Shown: positions 1 to 12,700 of the stretch, one piece after another | Position numbering within the stretch: position 1 is the first letter of the stretch | How the letters are laid out: every line of letters begins with the position of its first letter | NCBI GenBank assembly: GCA_013339895.1 | Contig: JABACO010000128.1 | Span: 1 to 64,000, forward strand | DNA from: Ephydatia muelleri | Lineage: Eukaryota > Porifera > Demospongiae > Spongillida > Spongillidae | DNA length: 64,000 nt | Direction of reading: 5' to 3' | The notes under the pieces: generated by a model | What the model saw: only the letters and a program-made list of their open reading frames with translations | The model's database searches: none | Told to the model about the DNA's origin: nothing | Program-made: the position numbers and the translations under genes

Positions 1-258
1 ATTCTTAATCACTAGTATAGATTCATTACATTTTGGTGATACAGATTCAGTGAACTGGATATGGTGAGCACCACAGCTAGCTAGGCACTTTGTCCCCTCA
101 TCAGTTGCATAATATACCAACACCCATTCATGAAGGTTCTACTTGTGTGCTGAAGTAATATATCGCCTAAAGGAGCATGATGAGTGGAAGTTTAGTGATT
201 CAGTGGTAATAAGGAGCTGTTGTATGGGATTGTTACCATAATTTATTTCAAATTGCAG

Positions 259-1577
259 TCCAGTTCACTTCCAATGCAAGAGAACTCAACAGGCTGTGGT
301 GTTTTTGTGTGCTTTGTAAGTCTCATAACTAGTTTTATTGCCTAAACGTATTTCTTTGCACTGATTGATCTTAACATTAAAAAATCCCTTTTCCATATGT
401 AATACATGTAGTAAATTAATTTCATTTTCTTTCTAGGCAGCAAAACTAAACCTGGAAAATTCGCATTATTTTCACAATCAAGTATGACAAGATATACTTG
501 GTTTTATGGTCTTAATCAGTGTCCAACACGTCTGAATAAGCAATTGACTTTGAAACCATAATAAATCTTTTTGTTTCAGAAATTGAACATTGCAAAATGG
601 GTACTGCAGCAAAGATTGGTATGTTAACGAAGCATGTTTTTTGAAATTCATTGCTCTGTAATCCTTTTAGAACAGCATTTTGGTGATGATGTCATCAGAC
701 ACATGGAAGAAGAAGTTAACAGTGATGACGGGTAAGCAAAAGAAAACGTGGCTACTTCATTTAAGATTATATTGATTTGGCTAGTGATGGTGGCTGTCAT
801 ATGCTTGAAGTTGAAACTGATGACAGTACCAATGAGGATGAACATGTTCTCTACACTGATTTGGATACTCTGGTGCCTAATTTCATCAAGGACCTGATCC
901 AGATGACATTTTTGCATCAAGATGGGAAAAGACCTGTATATGAGGAACTTTCCAAAGTTGAAAAGAAAAACCTTACAGTAAGCCAAGTTATAATGCAAAT
1001 CACTTGACTGGTTTAAAATATTTGTTCTCTTAATATATATAAAGCATTCAATTTCCATTTCAAAGATCAGCAATTTGCAATGTTGTAAGGGATCTTCAGG
1101 TACATGTGTATAAACATCATTGTATAAACATTCAGTGGACATAATGATCTCTCTAGCCAACTATTCGTGCAATAGTAAGCAAAGAAAATATCTCTGATCT
1201 GGAAACACATACTGGTGCTATTAAAGAACTGCATAATATTGATCCATACTGGCCTTTGATGGAGTGCGATGATATGGTAGGTTTGTTTCCTACATGCAAC
1301 ATATTTTTACATTGATATACTCTCTACACAATAGGTGCTAGAAATCTTTTACTATTTACAAGAAGTTGAAAGTGATGTGAAACAACAAACATCCTTATTA
1401 TTGTCACCATTAAACAAGCTTGTTATTTGGCCAGAGGTAGTATCCTTTATCAACCGTTTTCCCTCATACATCGGTACTTTCCATGCAGATTGTTGTAGCT
1501 CTACTGATGAAGACCTTCCATCTGGAGAGACAAACTGCCATACATCACTTTCTCACAGTTTGCCTCTAATGAAATGA
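259..1577 (+). CDS. 3' exons of a gene with an Ulp1-like cysteine protease motif (partial)
   Basis: Supported exons are 259-315, about 437-560, 580-618, 671-731, 785-977, 1157-1276 and 1335-1436, the last possibly reading through to a TGA at 1575-1577. Most are flanked by AG and GT. Phases agree from 580 onward: a split codon joins 618 to 671 and another joins 731 to 785. Exon 259-315 reads LPMQENSTGCGVFVCF, matching the catalytic Gln...Cys-Gly-Val-Phe segment of Ulp1/SENP cysteine proteases, which cut SUMO-like proteins. Exon 437 holds an FSQSSMTR-like Ulp1 tail only after a frame change. Exons 671-1436 encode acidic, helical sequence (EEEVNSDDG, LVPNFIKDLIQ, LQEVESDVKQQ) that I do not recognise. 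The gene enters from the left edge, so its N-terminus is missing. Ulp1 domains occur in host proteases and in several DNA transposons; which applies here is open. Confidence 0.5.
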
Positions 1578-1689
1578 CTATTTTTTACATATTCATTACT
1601 TACATTATGCTGTTTTTTTTTTAACCAGACTCAGAAAACTGACTAATTAATAATGTACCACAAATGTCGCATAGTCATGCTCCACAATA

Positions 1690-3375
1690 ATCTACCTCGG
1701 AAGGTACAGAGTGACAAGCACGGTCCTCAAGGGTGTGTGGCTCAAGTCATGTGTCAAACTCACATGTGTGCAAAGTGCAAACTCAGAGGTCTATTGCTCT
1801 TCTGGGGATAGACTGACCCACTAACCTTTGTAGAGACAGAGTGACAGGCATGGTCCTCAAGGGGGTGTGGTTCAAGTCATGTGACACACTCAGTAGAGTC
1901 AGGCATGTATAGCTACATGTATGTAGAGTGCAAATTCTGAGGTCCAATGCTCTCCTGGGGATAGACTGACCCATTCAGCTTGGCTGGGACAGAGTGACAG
2001 GCATGGTCCTTAAGGGGGTGTGGTTCAAGTCATGTGACACACTCATTAGAGTCAGGCATGTATAGCTACATGTGTGCAGAGTACAAACTCAGAGGTTTAT
2101 TGCCTCTTCGGGGGATAGACTGACCCACTAACCTTTGTAGGGACAGAGTGACAGGCATGGTCCTCAAGGGGGTGTGGTTCAAGTCATGTGTTACACTCAG
2201 TAGAGTCAGGCATGTATAGTTACATGTGTGCAGAGTGTAAATTCTGAGGTCCAATGCTCTCCTGGGGATAGACTGACTCACTCACCTTGGCTGGAACATA
2301 GTGGCAGGCACGGTCCTCAAGGGGGTGTGGTTCAAGTCATGTGACAAACTCAGTAGAGTCAGACATGTATAGCTACATGTGTGCAGAGTGCAAATTCTGA
2401 GGTCCAATGCTCTCCTGGGGATAGACTGACCCATTCACCTTGGCTGGGAGATAGTGGCAGGCATGGTCCTCAAGGGGGTGTGGTTCAAGTCATATGACAC
2501 ACTCAATAGAGTCAGGCATGTATAGTTACATGTGTGCAGAGTACAAACTCAGAGGTTTATTGCTCTACTGGGGATAGAATGACCCATTCACCTTGGCTGG
2601 GAGAGAGTGGCAGGCATGGTCCTCAAGGGGGTGTGGTTCAAGTCATGTGACAAACTCAGTAGAATCAGACATGTATAGCTACATGTGTGCAGAGTGCAAA
2701 TTCTGAGGTCCAATGCTCTCCTGGGGATAGACTGACCCATTCACCTTGGCTGGGACAGAGTGACAGGCATGGTCCTCAAGGGGGTGTGGTTCAAGTCATG
2801 TGACAAACTCAATAGAGTCAGGCATGTATAGCTACATGTGTGCAGAGTACAAACTCAGAGGTCTATTGATCTTTTGGGGATAGACTGACCCACTAACCTT
2901 TGCAGGGACAGAGTGGCAGGCATGGTCCTCAAGGGGGTGTGGTTCAACGCATGTGACAAACTCAGTAGAGTCACACATGTATAGGTGCATGTGTGCAGGG
3001 TGCAAATTCTGAGGTCCAATGCTCTCCTGGGGATAGACTGACTCACTCACCTTGGCTGGGACAGAGTGGCAGGCACGGTCCTCAAGGGGGGTGTGGTCCA
3101 AGTCATGTACAACACTCAGTAAGAGTCAGGCATGTATAGCTACATGTGTGCAGAGTGCAAATTCTGAGGTCTATTGCTCTTCGGGGATTGGCTGACCCAC
3201 TAACCTTTGTAACATGTAGGGACAGAGTGACAGGCATGGTCCTCAAGGGGGTGTTGGTTCAAGTCATGTGACACACTCACGTCGATTCAAGCATGTATAG
3301 CTACATGTTGTGCAGAGTGCAAACACAGAGGTCCATTGCTCTTCTGGTGAAAACTGACCCACTAGCCATGGCTAG
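1690..3375. repeat. Minisatellite, ~153-bp unit, about 11 copies
   Basis: Each unit contains GGTCCTCAAGGGGGTGTGG, an AGTCAGGCATGTATAGCTAC box, a GTGTGCAGAGTGCAAATTC box and GGGGATAGACTGACCCA. Successive GGTCCTCAA landmarks fall near 1852, 2003, 2159 and 2312. Copies differ by scattered substitutions and small indels. Apparent minus-strand ORFs here repeat the same peptide and are by-products of the repeat. Confidence 0.95.
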
Positions 3376-4150
3376 GCATAATCTTTCTAATGCTCTTCTA
3401 ATCCCCAGACTTATGATTACGTAATAACGCAAAAAATTTGCGTAACAAACGCTTGTGCTTTTGTATCGCGCATGAATATACTCAAGCCTTTCTCACGAAT
3501 GATGTGGTGATTGGTTAGGAAAATGTGCGCTGAGGAATGAGCGGCTAACTTTAACGGGGTGATACACACGTATGCATAGTCAGTAACATGAAGCTGTTAC
3601 TTAATGGCAATCGTCGAAAAAAAAAGGATCCACAGAACAGTGTAGCGGCCATGGCCGCTACAGGTTCCTACGCCCCTGCAGTATGATGACGGGTACATAT
3701 GGACGTATGCGATAGCACCTCATAAATTTGCAGGCCAGTGTGTATGCTTCAGCCAGACGTGACATATACTGTTCTAGGCACCCCACAATTCCCTCTTTCC
3801 CTCTCTCAATCCCCCACCCAACTCGTCTACTTGTCGCGTCTAACAGTGCTTTTGCTCCTGTCAGAGTTCGTATGTGCACGGAGGATGGATGTGCACACGT
3901 ACGAAGGAAGGCTTTTTTCTGATGGACAGAGCACTAGCTGCTGTTCGTTTCTACGTAGTAAGTTCTACGTACGTGCATACCCACTCCCCCCCCTCCCCCC
4001 CCCACACACACACACACACTTCAATCATTATCCAGTTCCCACTGAACAAAGACACAAGCGAAGCCGCAGGGCTTAGGTTATTGTTGATTAGGCGTTAAAT
4101 ACAAGCCTACACTGGGCCTAGGTCAAGGTTCGGGATAATGAGACGCACAT
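3376..4150. other. Intergenic, no gene recognised
   Basis: Overlapping ORFs at 3658-4098 have no recognisable domain. A short C-run and a (CA)n tract lie at 3986-4018. Nothing else is supportable. Confidence 0.5.
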
Positions 4151-4215
4151 CAGGGCCCGTAGCCAGGGGGGGTTCGGGGGGTTCGAACGAACCCCCCCTC
4201 AGGGGGAAAAGGTCC
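4151..4215 (+). repeat. Left hAT-like terminal inverted repeat with G/C foldback
   Basis: CAGGGCCCGTAGCCAGG is followed by a G-run, TTCGAACGAA and a C-run, forming a short hairpin. It is the inverted partner of 14388-14424. Confidence 0.7.
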
Positions 4216-4576
4216 AATTATGTGGCGAAACAATGTCTGAACTAAACTGAACTATTCTTTTTTGTTCCTTTCATAGATCAATAATGCTTATCCATGTATA
4301 ATTTAATATTTTTGACAAATAAATGTCATTCCTTAGCAAGCATCCTACAAATCAAAGAAAAACGACTATTTATATACATACACACTAGTTAGCTACTGAA
4401 GGGGTGTCAGCCACAAGCGCGACCAGCTTCTGTTTGTCTGCAAAGCTTGTTCTTGGCTGAGTTGAGTGGATATTGCATTTCTTCTTAGTTGCAATGCCAC
4501 CAGTACTTCCTGCCCCTAAACGGGTAAAGAAATACGTTGTTGATGAATGTAGAACCAATATAAAATCATCACAGTC

Positions 4577-5345
4577 AGGAATACATTTTTGTACTCCCAA
4601 GGTCAGGAATACAATTTTGTACTCCCAAGGTCAGGAATACATTTTTGTACTCCCAAGGTCAGGAATACATTTTTGTACTCCCAAGGTCAGGAATACATTT
4701 TTGTACTCCCAAGGTCAGGAATACATTTTTGTACTCCCAAGGTTAGGAATACAATTTTGTACTCCCAAGGTCAGGAATACATTTCTGTACTCCCAAGGTC
4801 AGGAATACAATTTTGTACTCCCAAGGTCAGGAATACAATTTTGTACTCCCAAGGTCAGGAATACATTTTGTACTCCCAAGGTCAGGAATACATGTTTGTA
4901 CTCCCTAGGTCAGGAATACATGTTTGTACTCCCTAGGTCAGGAATACATGTTTGTACTCCCAAGGTCAGGAATACATTTTTGTACTCCCAAGGTCAGGAA
5001 TACATTTTTGTACTCCCAAGGTCAGGAATACATTTTGTACTCCCAAGGTCAGGAATACATTTTTGTACTCCCAAGGTCAGGAATACATTTCTGTACTCCC
5101 AAGGTCAGGAATACAATTTTGTACTCCCAAGGTCAGGAATACAATTTTGTACTCCCAAGGTCAGGAATACAATTTTGTACTCCCTAGGTCAGGAATACAT
5201 GTTTGTACTCCCAAGGTCAGAATACAATTTTGTACTCCCTAGGGTCAGGAATACATGTTTGTACTCCCAAGGTCAGGAATACATGTTTGTACTCCCAAGG
5301 TCAGGAATACATGTTGTACTCCCAAGGTCACGATTACATTTTTGT
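4577..5345 (-). repeat. 28-bp minisatellite, about 27 copies (left, inverted array)
   Basis: The plus-strand unit is TCAGGAATACATTTTTGTAC followed by TCCCAAGG. Variants change AT to CA or TG in the T-run and AA to TA near the end. On the minus strand the core reads GGGAGTACAAAAATGTATTCC-like, nearly identical to the unit of the 11942-12603 array on plus. The 301-residue ORF across this array only reflects the repeat. Confidence 0.95.
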
Positions 5346-8116
5346 ATTCCCTATGCCATAGAGGAAATTATGCAATAAAAAATTTCCCTTCAAAACCTTA
5401 CCAGCTGTCCCAAGAAGGTCAATGACCCACTGCCCTTCATAGCTGAACAGTGTTATGACTGTTCTTAGGAGCTCCTCTGCTGTTCCTCCATACACTATTG
5501 CATTGTGTGCTCGTGACTGGAAATGTTCCGGTGAAAGTTTTCCATCTTGAGCCCAATGGCCCACAATGACTGCTGTCACAGATGGAACCAATCCAATTCT
5601 TAAATAAATTGAAATATTTATAAACAGTCTATAGTGAGTACATTTGGTGTACCTGGATGGACAGGTTCAGCTTTATTGTATGCATAAAGTCTTGAAATGT
5701 GGTCATAACACTTCTTCAATGCTCTCCTCTACTGCAGGTATTTGCTCTGGATCACAAACCACTGCGAAATTAATAGCGCCAACGATGCATTCAAAGAGTT
5801 AATCTGCCTTGAAGTAAAACTAAGTAGCTCCATCTTTTCAGCCGGCAAGTCCTACGTATACGGAAATGACAAATGTTTACACTGTACAGCAATGAGTTAG
5901 AAGTTATTAAATGAATTTATAAACATACCTGGGGAATTTGGGCAATAATAAGATTGGCTCCTTGAAAGACGTTCACCGTGCGTTTGATGTCGGCAGCAGT
6001 AACCATCATCGGGTCCGCACAGATTACATAGCCTCTAGCGTCATTCTGATGGACCATGAAGCAATCTGATGACTCTGTTGTCGTCATGGTTAGAGCTGCT
6101 TGACAATAGTCCTTAAAGACTTGCGGATACCGTTTGTGAACGGGAGCGTCACGAACTGCATCAGGCGCTTCTCTTCCGCGTAAGTGCCAAACCGTCTCTC
6201 CACCTCCTCCCAGGTATCGCTATTTGTGCACTTCATGAAGTTCTTCCTTACTTCAACGAGAGCTCTATATGTTTGGCAATGTATTTTTAACTCGTTGAGA
6301 GACAACTCTTTACATAAAACCTTCTCCAGTGCACTTTCTTGAAAGCTAGTGTCTAGATGATGCAGGGGAACGAAGTGATTTTGTTTCATTCGTGGGGTCG
6401 AGCACAGGTTCTTCTTCGAGAGTTTTTGATTTTTTATCTCTCCGTTTTCAAACATGTTCATCACTTTAACAGCCAGCTCCCAAACACTTCTAGGGAAAGC
6501 CGCTTGACAGAACAGGTTTTCTTTAGATGTTCTCGACATGCCCTGTGTGCATGGTAAAACCATCCCGGCAGGACACGTCACAACAAAAAAACCATGGGCA
6601 ATTATGTTTACATGTTGCCATAATGTAAACATGCATGGGAATGATGGTCACTATACAGCTGTTTCAAAACATGCACACAAACTTTTCAGCTGTCGGTGCA
6701 GCTAAAGCAGTACAAATTAAAACTTACAGAAGGTAACAGACATTGGCTGCATGATTTCTTCCAGTCGGTATTTGGGGGTGGTGTAGCATCCGTTGATACG
6801 TCCTTGTTGTACAGGACGTATAATCTCGAACGGCAAGATTCGAGCTTCAATGTCAAGCACGCATCACACATGAAACAAAAAAAAAGCTCATGCACACATT
6901 AAGATCGTTTATGCACAATACTCACATAGTCGCGATGAGACATTTCACAGTGAAAATGTCCATTGATATTGTGCCGAGCAGCCAGCCTTAAACACTCAGC
7001 ATCAGATAATGCCACGTACACATCTGATAATGCATACAAAAATTGCTCATCATCAGGGTGAATGGCTAACAGTTTCAGTCGAGCAGCATAACTGTGGCTC
7101 CCTCCGTGAACCTCGTATGCGTAATGCAATGCAAAGTCCATTTTAAATTCTTCAACGCTCTTGACGCTGGTGCAAACCACCGCCATTGGGGGAACGCCAG
7201 GGCCAAAAGGATCCTCTGTCATCTTAGACGCCAAAGCATCCACAAACGTAAGGTCAAGCTTACGCAGCTGTCGAGATGGTGGTGGTTCTCTTAATCGACG
7301 AATGTCAATTTTCACGAGACCTTTATGTTATTTTGAGAAAGGGTATTTGTTACGTACACTTTCTATATATATCTGTATTGGGTGGCTAAAGAAACAAGTT
7401 GTTTGTTAATATGCTCACTCACCAATCTTTTTTTGTTGATTGCAGTATCAAGCGAATTCTTTTCATAGTCCACTTTTAACTTCTTTGCTGGTGGTGTTGC
7501 CAGACTGGGTGTTACAACACTTTTTGATAAGCCGCCATCAGATTCGCTGGCGTCCTCGTGATCAGATGAATACTCCTGCTCCTTACGAGCTCTCCTCGAA
7601 TCCATTATCGTCTGCTTCAGTTACTTCTCGCCATACCTTCACAAACGTTGTGGCATCCTTTGCGTGTTTGAAATTTCGGCTGAAGTTTGACTTGTTCCAT
7701 TCAAAGTTCATCCTGTTCAGGATCACCTTTTCAGCTAGAAACTTTGCCTATATGTGTGCGTGTAGATATATCAATTATGGTGTGCATCAGTGGTGTAGAA
7801 AACATGCATGTATATTGATAAATACATGCAATCAGCTAGTACAATTAGGGCTTGGTCTTTATAGGCGCTTGCTCTCGGTTCTGTACTTGCTTCCGTAATT
7901 GTCCTCAAACCCCTACAGCTTTCCATTTCTGTCCATTTCTAGCCCATCCACAATGACATACAAACTTCCTTGATCTCTTTCCTCTAAATACCACCTTTTC
8001 GAAGGCATCTTTGGGAATTCGCTCGCTAGGGGAATGCGACAGCTGCAAAACCTGTGACAATTAATGCTAATAGTTAACTCTTTCGCGGGCAGCAGAGCAA
8101 TATTGCCGACGGGCAA
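5334..8116 (-). CDS. ParB/sulfiredoxin-like domain gene with methyltransferase-like C-terminus (mobile-element associated)
   Basis: The minus-strand exons, in order, are about 8060-7920, 7746-7595 (AKFLAEKVILNRMNF), 7595-7424 (acidic, then PPAKKLKVD, a Myc-like nuclear localisation signal), 7321-6902, 6860-6737, 6632-6090, 6086-5929, about 5855-5650 and 5591-5334. Exon 7321-6902 reads like a ParB N-terminal domain: DIRRL near its start, then EVHGGSHSYAARLKLL (the family's G-x-HR-x-x-A box, here GGSHSYAA), then LSDAECLRLAARHN. The last exon has NAIVYGGTAEELLR followed by EGQWVIDLLGTAGK, resembling motif I (SAM binding) of N4/N6 DNA methyltransferases. I see no DPPY-type catalytic motif; ADPMM in exon 6086-5929 is the nearest. 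Frame changes near 7595 and 5750 suggest decay or consensus errors. The gene runs into the left 28-bp array and is divergent from the DUF7869-type gene. ParB-like assignment is moderate; methyltransferase likeness is tentative. Confidence 0.45.
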
Positions 8117-8284
8117 TAAAGTCTTCCTCCGGGCAGATGTCGCCGTTCAGCGACAAATTGAGATAGAGGCTACGTTCAAACATTTATAGCTGCACCTAGC
8201 TGTGATACGAGTTAAAGGTGGGAGTATCTGCAATGGTGCATGAATATACTATAAACCACAACAGCCACAACAATAACACTAGCA

Positions 8285-8485
8285 ATGGCAAGAAAACGAA
8301 GCACTAGAAAAGGTAATTGAGCTTTTGGACGATGATGAATCCATGATGGAAGGTAGCGATGATGAAGAGGTTTTAGTGGAGGAGAGTGTGGAAAGCGACT
8401 TGGAGGATGGTAATGATGATGGTGGCTCCTCTGTGCCTCTTGATGACCAGGAATTCTGTGGACCAATAGCAGATGATGGCTGAGA
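8285..8485 (+). CDS. Acidic exon, possible N-terminus of the DUF7869-type gene
   Basis: An open stretch reads ALEKVIELLDDDESMMEGSD and continues with Asp/Glu/Ser-rich sequence to a TGA in GPIADDG. The ATG at 8285 (MARKRSTRKG) is in another frame, so a frameshift or an intron is needed to join it. Proteins of the DUF7869 type often begin with such an acidic stretch, and this one lies upstream of, and on the same strand as, the 9796 gene. The 43-bp minisatellite separates the two. Linking them is inference. Confidence 0.3.
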
Positions 8486-8529
8486 ACACAAACATGTATA
8501 TGTACATGCGCATGTCATTGTCTATCCAC

Positions 8530-9345
8530 ACATCCCTCATAACACCCTAAGTGTACACCCATGGCTATCCACACATCCCTCCTAAGTGTACACCCATGGC
8601 TATCCCTCAGTGTACACACATGGCTATCCGAACATCCCACATAACGCATTAAGTGTACACCCATGGCTATCCACACATCCCTCGTAACACCCTAAGTGTA
8701 CAACCCATGGCTATACACATCCCACATAGCACCCCTAAGTGTACACCCATGGCTATCCACACATCCCTTGTAACATCCCTTGTAACACCCTAAGTGTACA
8801 CCCATGGCTATCCCTCAGTGTACACACATGGTTATCCGAACATCCCACATAACGCATTAAGTGTACATCCATGGCTATCCACACATCCCTCGTAACACCC
8901 TAAGTGTACACCCATGGCTATACACATCCCACATAGCACCCTAAGTGTACACCCATGGCTATCCACACATCCCTTGTAACACCCTAAGTGTACACCCATG
9001 GCTATCCACACATCCCTAGTAACACCCTAAGTGTACACCCATGGCTATACACACATCCCTAGTAACACCCTAAGTGTACACCCATGGCTATCCACACTCC
9101 CTAGTAACACCCTAAGTGTACACCCATGGCAATCCACACATCCCTAGTAACACCCTAAGTGTACACCCATGGCTATCCACACATCCCTCGTAACACCCTA
9201 AGTGTACACCCATGGCTATCCACACATCCCACATAACGCCCTAAGTGTACATCCATAAAGTGTACACCCATCGCTATACACATCCCACATAGCACCCTAA
9301 GTGTACACCCATGGCTATCCACACATCCCTCGTAACGGTACCTTA
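8530..9345. repeat. 43-bp minisatellite between the two divergent element genes
   Basis: The unit is GTGTACACCCATGGCTATCC, then ACACATCCCTAGTAACACCCTAA. Spacing of GTGTACA is 43 (for example 9031 to 9074). Some units are shortened or fused (8560-8640, 8790-8860, 9240-9300). It occupies the interval between the minus-strand ParB-like gene and the plus-strand DUF7869-type gene. Confidence 0.93.
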
Positions 9346-9795
9346 GTATATACTTACTTTTCACATGTATGACAACTGTTCCACACTGCTCGCGTCACAA
9401 CTGTCCTTGTAAGCCTGTACGTCGCTGTTGAGTACTATGATATTATGCTCTTGTCATCTTTCTCACACGAACGGAATGCACTAGCGCATAGCTGAACTAA
9501 CGATCTGCCCGTTTACAACAATACGCTTCGTTCAAAAGTTATCTGAGTAAAATTAAAATATCTGCAAAAATTAATTCCTCGGCCGTATATTTCAGTATAG
9601 GTTATATTAAAGTACCTCTACATTGCAATGAATAGCAACTGCTCGGCTCGCGCACAAAATCATAACAATGAATGAAGATAGCCTCATTTGTGCTGATAGC
9701 TCTTCCGAAAATAGGAGTGGAATCTGGAGCGTTTCGTCCGCACGAACCGTCGTCATCATCTGATATCTTATTCCTTAGCAGCAGCAGTTGCGGCG

Positions 9796-12700
9796 ATGGT
9801 GAGAAAACAACACGTACCAGTCCCTTCATTTTCCTGGATGCCACGCCGCCAAGTTCCCATCCACTGCGTGAACGACGCCCCGCCTATTATCTGTTCAACA
9901 CCGAAAACGTGCTGCCCAAAGCAGTGTTTGCAACAACACTTGGAACAAGCAGCTGATATAAACTCAAGTTTTCAACGAAGGAATCAGTGTGACCAGACTC
10001 AGTTTTTGTTAGATATGTTCCATGTCACTAAAGGAGGCTCGACTCATTTGGTGAACGGAGAAAAGGTTTGCCGAAATGCATTCCTCTCTGTTTTTGGGAT
10101 TTCAAGGAGAAGATACCAGCAGGTGTTGAAAGAATATTTGCGCGGCAGTATAAAGCTCTCCGCATGCCAACATCCAGAACAATCACGGCGAAAACAGCGG
10201 ACGCGGAAGCGTGGATGGCAAAGTATTTTGAATCAATATCGGATAGAATGCCACACAACGGTCAGTTACAACCTGCCGCATTTTTTATCCAAAAGAGACG
10301 TTTACAACATCATGAAACGGCAAATGGAGAACCAAAAATTACCGACGATATCTTTGCAACACTTCTACGCTACATGGGCTATGAAATTCAAAAATGTCGT
10401 TATTCCTAAGGTAGTCTTAGTTCATGTATTTCGCGAATACATGTATTATATGTATATGCAGGCAATATTGTATTTATCAATTCATATTTTCCTTTAGACC
10501 AATTTGTTTTCAAAGTGTGACCTATGTACAAAATACACAGAGGAACGAGCAAAAGGTGCCGGGACAAAAAGAGCATTGAAGATTTGCGAGCAAAATATGA
10601 CAACATCTTGAACATGTCCAGTTAGTAAAATTATTAATATATTTCATGGGTTTATGTTTATGTTTTGTGAATATTACAGGAAAGAAAGAGGAGTGTACTA
10701 CAATCATAGGCACAAGGCGCGTAACAATCCCAACAAATACCTTACAATAATTATCGATGGAATGGACCAAAGCAAGACCAATGTTCCATTTGTGTGTCAA
10801 CGAACGAAGTCAACTCAAAATCTGTGGCGGCTGCAGTCTCACATCACTGGAGTTCTTATTCATACAGATTCATCATGGGGCAAACAAGTACTCGCCTTCG
10901 TAGACCTCTACCAGTATCCTCATGATAGTAACCTAACTATTAATATCCTGATCAGAACTCTGAATGAATTGGAAAAGCCACTACCACCTGTTCTTTATCT
11001 CCAACTGGACAACTGCTTTAGAGAAAACAAGAACAAATTTGTAATGGCATTTGTGCCTTACTAGTGAAGTTTAAGTTTTTTTCTAAGGTATGGTGTAATT
11101 TCCCCAATTTTCACTTAATTATGAATCAATGTCATGTGTCCAGGTGCGCATAAACTTCTTACCTGTTGGTCACACCCACGAAGATGTTGACCAGTTCTTT
11201 TCTAGGATATTCGAAGGGTTGCGTAAAAATGGAGCTGAAACATTCTATGGTACAAATACATACTATTAGTTACACACGACTTTTCATATTGAATTTCTAT
11301 TTTAGAATTGCAGTCTGTGATTACTAAGAGCTTTACTCCAAACCCAAAAGCTATACTTGTTGAGCATTTACTTGATGTTAAAAACTGGATGATTCCGCAC
11401 ATTCAGGAAATTCATGGCCACACTGAGCCACACTGTTTTAGATTCACCCAAAGTCACTGTGGTGAGAACATAGTGATGCATTATAGGCAATGGAGTGGGC
11501 AAGCATGGATCCCTGAAACAGGGATTCAAATACTAACCGTAAGTTATTTAACATTTTAATTTATGTTCATTACACAACACCATACACATATACATGTAGT
11601 CAATACCAATCAACAATTTGCAGTTCTGTGAACCATCATTTGAGAAGCTGGATCTTCCACGGCTTCAGCAGGATCTACCAAAGTGGAGAGACTGGCTGAA
11701 ACCACACTCTAATATTGAATGGCAGGAGTTTTTTAGCATTGAATTACCTAGACTTTCTCATTTCAACCAAATGAACAAAGCCTGTCTATTCAAGACATAC
11801 TGATATGCAGACCACTGGATCCGAATATGGTCCAAACTGAACATACTGAAGCAAATCTTCTACTTTTTGAAATGTTTGAAGCAGAAGAGTCCCAGCCACA
11901 TGTGAGTTCATGATGAGTGTAATTAAATGTATTAAATAATGTACTGGGAGTGCAAAAATGTACTCCTTAACCTGGGATTACAAAGTGTTCTCCTTAACCT
12001 GGGAGTACAAAAGTGTACTCCTTAACCTGGGAGTGCAAAAATGTACTCCTTAACCTGGGAGTACAAAAGTGTACTCCTTAACCTGGGAGTACAAAAATGT
12101 ACTCCTTAACCTGGGAGTACAAAAGCGTACTCCTTAACCTGGGAGTGCAAAAATGTACTCCTTAACCTGGGAGTACAAAAATGTACTCCTTAACCTGAGA
12201 GTACAAAATTGTACTCCTTAAAATGGGAGTGCAAAAATGTACTCCTTAACCTGGGAGTACAAAAATGTACTCCTTAACCTGGGAGTACAAAATTGTACTC
12301 TTTAACCTGGGAGTGCAAAAATGTACTCCTTAACCTGGGAGTACAAAAATGTACTCCTTAACCTGGGAGTGCAAAAATGTACTCCTTAACCTGGGAGTAC
12401 AAAAATGTACTCCTTAACCTGGGAGTACAAAAATGTACTCCTTAACCTGGGAGTACAAAATTGTACTCTTTAACCTGGGAGTGCAAAAATGTACTCCTTA
12501 ACCTGGGAGTACAAAAATGTACTACTTAACCTGAGAGTACAAGATTGTACTCCTTAACCTGGGAGTGCAAAAATGTACTCCTTAACCTGGGAGTACAAAA
12601 TGTACTTTGTACATGATAAATTCTTACAAATGTATCACAAGCTCAGCAATACATACTTTTCTAACACATAGGTATACACTGGACCATATCAAAAAGTGAC

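Noticed and set aside
4473-5378. A 301-residue ORF of repeated GIHFCTPKVRNTFLYSQGQE-type units
   Set aside because: The 28-bp period is not a multiple of three and stop-free in all frames, so all three frames stay open. It is a minisatellite, not a protein.
11942-12603. CRISPR array
   Set aside because: The units are directly adjacent with no variable spacers, and the genome is eukaryotic.
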